Positions 5,814 through 8,599 of a DNA stretch of 8,599 nt are shown here, one piece after another (the stretch's first letter is position 1; every line of letters starts with the position of its first letter). A program made the position numbers and the translations under genes. The notes beneath the pieces were generated by a model. It saw only the letters and a program-made list of their open reading frames with translations. It ran no database searches and was not told the DNA's origin. Origin of the DNA: Pirellulales bacterium (lineage in GTDB: Bacteria; Planctomycetota; Planctomycetia; Pirellulales; Thermoguttaceae). Location of the stretch: positions 1 to 8,599 of the forward strand of contig JAUWHT010000456.1 in NCBI GenBank assembly GCA_030605745.1, read 5' to 3'.

Positions 5814-6110
5814 TGGTTTACCCTCGGTGCAATGTGCAGTTCAGCCGGACACGGCACGGTATCCCGGCGCAAACAAAAAGGAGCGCCGAAACCAAGGCTG
5901 CTTTCGAGACCCTTGCGACAGGGCACCAACGAACAGCACCTGGCCCGGCGCCCCCACAGCAGGGGCGCGGTCCAAGTACTGCCTCGTTGGTCCAAGAGCC
6001 TGAAGGCTCAGCGGTCGCAATTTCTCGAAAGGCAGTAACTTGACGCTCGCGCGTCTATGAATTGTCGATCATGGCCCTCACTTGGCCACGGTTGTCATTC
6101 CTCCTTTTGA
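5814..6110. other. Gene-free stretch
   Basis: Nearly 300 bases between the divergently oriented hypothetical gene and the phage-like fragment. The open frames crossing it are Arg/Pro/Ala-rich shadows with no initiation sites. A small exact hairpin, GCGCCCC and GGGGCGC around CACAGCA, lies at about 5949-5969. Nothing else was recognised. Confidence 0.4.
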
Positions 6111-6656
6111 CTCGAAAACGTAGCACGCCGGCACAAAGCCGAGCACATCTGCAATTGTAATCAGACCCGCCCCACAGGGTCAAGTAGCAGGCTCGAGCGG
6201 AACAACCGGCAACTCGGCGACACCCACCAGGTAGAGCGGTTCCTTTACCAGGTCGAGCAGGAAAGCAAATGGGCCGCCACATCAACCGGCCAGGTCCAGT
6301 TCAACCTGAGCAGTGCGACCAGCCCGGCGCGGTCGCTAGCCGAATCGAGTCTGGCCGCAGCCGATGCGCTGGAGCGAATGGCGCGGGCAAGCGGTCAGAT
6401 CAACATGCCGAACATTCCTACCGTACCGACCCTGACCTCGGCCAAGGGTGGGCTGGTCCGAAAGTTTTCCGGCGGCGGCCTGGTCCAAGTCGCCCGGCAT
6501 CTGTCCCAAGGCGGTTTTCTTCCGCAAGGCACCGATACCGTCCCGGCCATGCTCTTGCCCGGCTCGACCCTTTGGGCGACCGCGATGTTCGACAACGGCG
6601 ACGTGCCGGTCCAAAACGGCGACCAACTCAAGGCGACTTACACCGTTACGGCGTAA
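6111..6656 (+). pseudogene. Phage tail tape-measure C-terminal fragment fused to another phage-like C-terminus
   Basis: One frame is open from 6111 to the TAA at 6654-6656 but has no start codon with a ribosome site before an internal ATG at 6378. From about 6183 it reads like a real protein: a helical stretch (QVERFLYQVEQESKW, AESSLAAADALERMARASG), a Pro-rich hinge (NMPNIPTVPTL), then GGLVRKFSGGGLV and FLPQGTDTVPAML. Gly-rich GG(L/F)xxxG followed by GTDTVPAML is a hallmark of tail-tape-measure C-termini, which normally continue TPGEFV. Here it continues LPGSTLWATAMFDNGDVPV and ends LKATYTVTA, which looks like the C-terminus of a different, beta-rich phage structural protein. The fragment lacks the long N-terminal part and any phage neighbours. 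It is probably a decayed, rearranged prophage remnant, in the same frame as the downstream gene but separated from it by the stop. Confidence 0.6.
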
Positions 6657-6671
6657 GCGATCGGCACCCGA

Positions 6672-7472
6672 TTGGTTCCGGTTCTGCAAGAGCAGTTAGC
6701 GCGCCCGGGACCGCCTACGGAGTCGGAAATCTATCACGAAGTCACCTCGCTGGACGCAGAGTTCGACCAGATCAAGTGCGATCTACGGTCCGGTGAGATT
6801 TCGGTCACCACGGACCCGATCGTGCTGGAGGACTTCGAGTTGGGATGTTTTGAGATCCGGCTCGATTGGAACCAGCTTTCCAGCCCGCCAGCGTATCGCG
6901 TGGTGGCATTGGAACCCAATCCGGCGGCCACCAACAGCAGCGTCACCCATCCGCACGTCCAGGACGAATACCTGTGCGAAGGGGACGGTCGCAGGGCCAT
7001 CGCGGCTGCCCTGGAAGAAGGCCGTTTGGGTGATTTCTTCTTGATCGTCTCGCGGCTGCTGGCCACATATGCCCAGGGCAGCGCGTACGTCGAACTGGCC
7101 GACTGGGAAGGAGTCCCTTGCCGCGACTGCGGATCGCCCATCTCCGAGGACGACCGCTGCTCCTGCGAGCGGTGCGAAGAGACACTGTGCGTTGAGTGCG
7201 CTATCTCGTGCCAAGGGTGTGGCTTGGGCTATTGCTCTGGGTGCATCTCGGCCTGCGAGGCCTGCGAAGCGGACTATTGCACTTCATGCCTCTATCTGTG
7301 CCCCGCGTGCAGAAAGCAAGTCTGTCCGGATTGTTTAACGGAAAACCTCTGTAGGAGTTGTTATGAAAAGCAACAGCAAGAACAAGAAGAAGATGCCGAC
7401 GATCCGGTGGCCGGCGAGCCCGAGCCTTCGGCTGAGTCCAACCGCCTGGGCAAAGCTGCTCTTTCTGCGTGA
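6672..7472 (+). CDS. E2/RWD-like plus RING-like zinc array protein
   Basis: About 266 residues from a TTG at 6672. The true 5' end is uncertain because there is no Shine-Dalgarno and a stop lies just upstream at 6654. Residues about 57-135 resemble the E2/RWD fold: strand CFEIRLDW, strand YRVVALEPN, then THPHVQDEYLCEGDG with H93-P94 and C102 spaced as in the E2 HPN...C active site, and a following helix (DFFLIVSRLLATY). Residues 150-230 hold ten CxxC pairs plus one extra Cys, enough for five zinc sites. Residues 165-224 are four exact-length 15-residue units of CxxC-x4-CxxC-x3. This resembles RING/IBR-like treble-clef zinc domains associated with bacterial ubiquitin-like systems. It overlaps the JAMM gene by 110 bases. 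The likely role is transfer of a small modifier to a target, that is, E2 and E3 in one chain. The domain fold is inferred. Confidence 0.8.
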   Translation: MVPVLQEQLARPGPPTESEIYHEVTSLDAEFDQIKCDLRSGEISVTTDPIVLEDFELGCFEIRLDWNQLSSPPAYRVVALEPNPAATNSSVTHPHVQDEYLCEGDGRRAIAAALEEGRLGDFFLIVSRLLATYAQGSAYVELADWEGVPCRDCGSPISEDDRCSCERCEETLCVECAISCQGCGLGYCSGCISACEACEADYCTSCLYLCPACRKQVCPDCLTENLCRSCYEKQQQEQEEDADDPVAGEPEPSAESNRLGKAALSA

Positions 7473-8073
7473 CCTGGGCGACACCGAGGTCGGCGGCTTC
7501 GGAATTGCAGCGGCCGACGACCTGCTGTACGTCGAGGATGTGCAGCTCGTTCGGCAAGAGTGCACCGCCGTGTCGGTGGTGTTCGACGACGAGGCGGTGG
7601 CCGACTTTTTTGACCGGCAGGTAGATCGGGGCCTGCGGCCTGAACAATTCGCCCGGGTGTGGGTCCACAGTCATCCCGGCCACTGCGCAGAACCCAGCAT
7701 CGTCGACGAAGAGACGTTCAGCCGGGTGTTCGGCAAGTCAGACTGGGCGGTAATGTTTATCCTGGCACGGGGCGGTCAGACCTGCGCCGAACTCTCCTTT
7801 CACATTGGCCCCGGCGGGTCGACACTCATCCCGGTCAGCGTCGACTACAGCCGGCCGTTCGCCGGCAGCGACCAGCCGGGCTGGAAGCGGGAGTATCAAG
7901 CCAACGTGCAGATCTTTTCGGCCCCGTTGACCGTCGAACAGGGAATCACCTTCGCGCCGGCCGAACCGGACTTGCCAGCCTTTGTGGAACAGGACGAATG
8001 GCCTGACGCCTGGGGTGAATATCTAGCCGACGAGCAGGAACCGCTACTGCAAGGAGTGCGAAATGGCGTCTGA
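7363..8073 (+). CDS. JAB/JAMM (Mov34/MPN) metallopeptidase
   Basis: This 236-residue protein carries a complete JAMM zinc-protease signature: Glu42 in DTEVGGFGI, then H102-S-H104, seven residues, S112, two residues, D115 (VHSHPGHCAEPSIVDEETF). JAMM enzymes cleave isopeptide or peptide bonds after the C-terminal glycine of ubiquitin-like modifiers. Beside an E1-like gene it would process a precursor or remove the modifier. Residues about 11-60 form the first strands (WAKLLFLRDLG), and the C-terminal part (about 160-236) is an acidic extension of unknown role. The start at 7363 is preferred because GGAG lies five bases upstream, even though this puts the first 36 codons inside the preceding gene. 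An internal ATG (residue 11) is possible. It overlaps the E1-like gene by 11 bases. Confidence 0.92.
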   Translation: MKSNSKNKKKMPTIRWPASPSLRLSPTAWAKLLFLRDLGDTEVGGFGIAAADDLLYVEDVQLVRQECTAVSVVFDDEAVADFFDRQVDRGLRPEQFARVWVHSHPGHCAEPSIVDEETFSRVFGKSDWAVMFILARGGQTCAELSFHIGPGGSTLIPVSVDYSRPFAGSDQPGWKREYQANVQIFSAPLTVEQGITFAPAEPDLPAFVEQDEWPDAWGEYLADEQEPLLQGVRNGV

Positions 8074-8599
8074 CCAAGATCGTTACGTCCACCAACAGGA
8101 CTTGGTTCCTCAGGACCGCTTGGGATCGCTCACAGCCACCGTGATCGGTGTAGGCGCGATCGGCCGCCAAGTGGCCCTGCAGTTGGCGGCGATCGGTGTG
8201 CCGAGGTTGCAGTTGATCGATTTTGACGCGGTTGACTTGACCAACGTCACTACCCAGGGCTACCTGGCCTCCGACGTGGGCCGGCTCAAGGTGCTGGCCA
8301 CGGCAGCTGCCATCCGGCAGATCGATCCGGCCATCGACGTGGCGACCATCCAGGACCGCTACTGGCCCCGGTTCGAGATTGGCGATGCGGTGTTCTGCTG
8401 CGTCGACTCGATCACTGCCCGCTCGGCTATCTGGCGATCGGCGGCCCCACGATGCCGCTTCTGGTCCGACGGCCGCATGTTAGGCGAAGTAATTCGCGTC
8501 CTCAGCGTCGCCGACGAGGAGGGCCGCGACTACTACCCCACCACGCTGTTTGCCCAATCCGACGCCCAACCGGGCCGCTGCACCGCACGGAGCACAATC
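8063..8599 (+). CDS. ThiF/E1-like adenylyltransferase (partial, runs off right edge)
   Basis: The first 179 residues of a ThiF/MoeB/E1 superfamily enzyme, which adenylates the C-terminus of a ubiquitin-like protein with ATP-Mg. The Rossmann nucleotide site is visible as TVIGVGAIGRQV (Gly29-Gly34), followed by LQLIDFDAVDLTN (acidic D53 and D55 and the conserved N61), Q65-G66, and DVGRLK with the conserved Lys76. FCCVDS (about 111-116) matches the conserved aspartate region after the central sheet. C173 in PGRCTAR near the window edge is a candidate active or conserved cysteine, but the rest of the domain is missing. The start at 8063 follows GGAG by six bases and overlaps the JAMM stop by 11 bases, so translation is probably coupled. 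The family call is secure; the modifier partner is unknown. Confidence 0.92.
   Translation, partial: MASDQDRYVHQQDLVPQDRLGSLTATVIGVGAIGRQVALQLAAIGVPRLQLIDFDAVDLTNVTTQGYLASDVGRLKVLATAAAIRQIDPAIDVATIQDRYWPRFEIGDAVFCCVDSITARSAIWRSAAPRCRFWSDGRMLGEVIRVLSVADEEGRDYYPTTLFAQSDAQPGRCTARSTI

Noticed and set aside
6055..6285. Minus-strand frame of 76 codons with many Cys and Arg
   Set aside because: No initiation site or recognisable motif, and it overlaps the region where the plus strand reads like a tape-measure protein.
3593..6670. Shared CACCCG at 3593-3598 and 6665-6670, considered as a target-site duplication around the inserted segment
   Set aside because: Six bases shared between two GC-rich sites is likely by chance, no terminal inverted repeats flank them, and no transposase is encoded inside.
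6269..6796. Plus-strand frame of 175 codons rich in Arg, Pro and Gly
   Set aside because: It spans the phage-fragment frame and the start of the zinc-array gene in another frame; its composition is typical of a GC-rich shadow.
7201..7683. Minus-strand frame of 160 codons opposite the zinc-array and JAMM genes
   Set aside because: Both plus-strand genes carry clear conserved motifs in this stretch; the minus frame is a shadow.
1..8599. tRNA, rRNA, riboswitch or intrinsic terminator signals
   Set aside because: None could be recognised by eye on either strand; hairpins found lack a following T-run and no conserved RNA sequence blocks were seen.

Overview
The window looks like a piece of a Planctomycetota genome, most likely a Pirellulales-type bacterium. 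This is inferred from gene content: a HAF-repeat PEP-CTERM protein, a small conserved planctomycete-type hypothetical protein, an IS66-type transposase end, and a DUF1257/DUF2997 gene pair next to ThiF/E1, JAB and cysteine-rich genes. No rRNA or tRNA is present to fix the taxonomy.

Layout. Positions 1-107 hold the last 34 codons of an IS66-family transposase (+), followed by a short AT-rich stretch with an exact inverted repeat (125-194). Positions 224-1942 hold a three-gene minus-strand operon: a lipoprotein, a hypothetical protein, and an Asp/Glu-racemase-family enzyme whose start overlaps the preceding stop as ATGA. A divergent intergenic region (1943-2175) separates it from a plus-strand gene cluster: a small one-TM protein, a lipobox/coiled-coil/TM protein, a DUF1257 (Ycf35-like) protein, a DUF2997 protein, and then a Shine-Dalgarno and start codon for what looks like the beginning of the cluster's AAA+ ATPase.

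That ATPase is not there. After about ten codons the sequence turns into about 3.1 kb of unrelated DNA (about 3590-6660). It contains non-coding, hairpin-rich sequence, a minus-strand pair (a conserved hypothetical and a HAF-repeat PEP-CTERM protein), and a broken phage fragment in which a tail-tape-measure C-terminus is joined in frame to another phage-like C-terminus. The plus-strand cluster resumes at about 6660-6672 with a protein joining an E2/RWD-like segment (HPHV...C) to a ten-CxxC zinc-binding array, then a JAB/JAMM isopeptidase, then a ThiF/E1-like adenylating enzyme that runs off the right edge.

How the genes may work together. E1-like, E2-like/RING-like and JAMM genes overlap one another and form one transcription unit. 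This is the core of a prokaryotic ubiquitin-like conjugation and deconjugation pathway. No classical ubiquitin fold is visible. The two small proteins at the other end of the cluster (DUF1257, ending in Gly-Gly-Ala-Ala, and DUF2997, 63 residues) are the best candidates for the modifier or substrate, and the two membrane proteins could anchor the system at the envelope. The interrupting segment means that in this genome the cluster is either damaged by insertion/recombination or misassembled.
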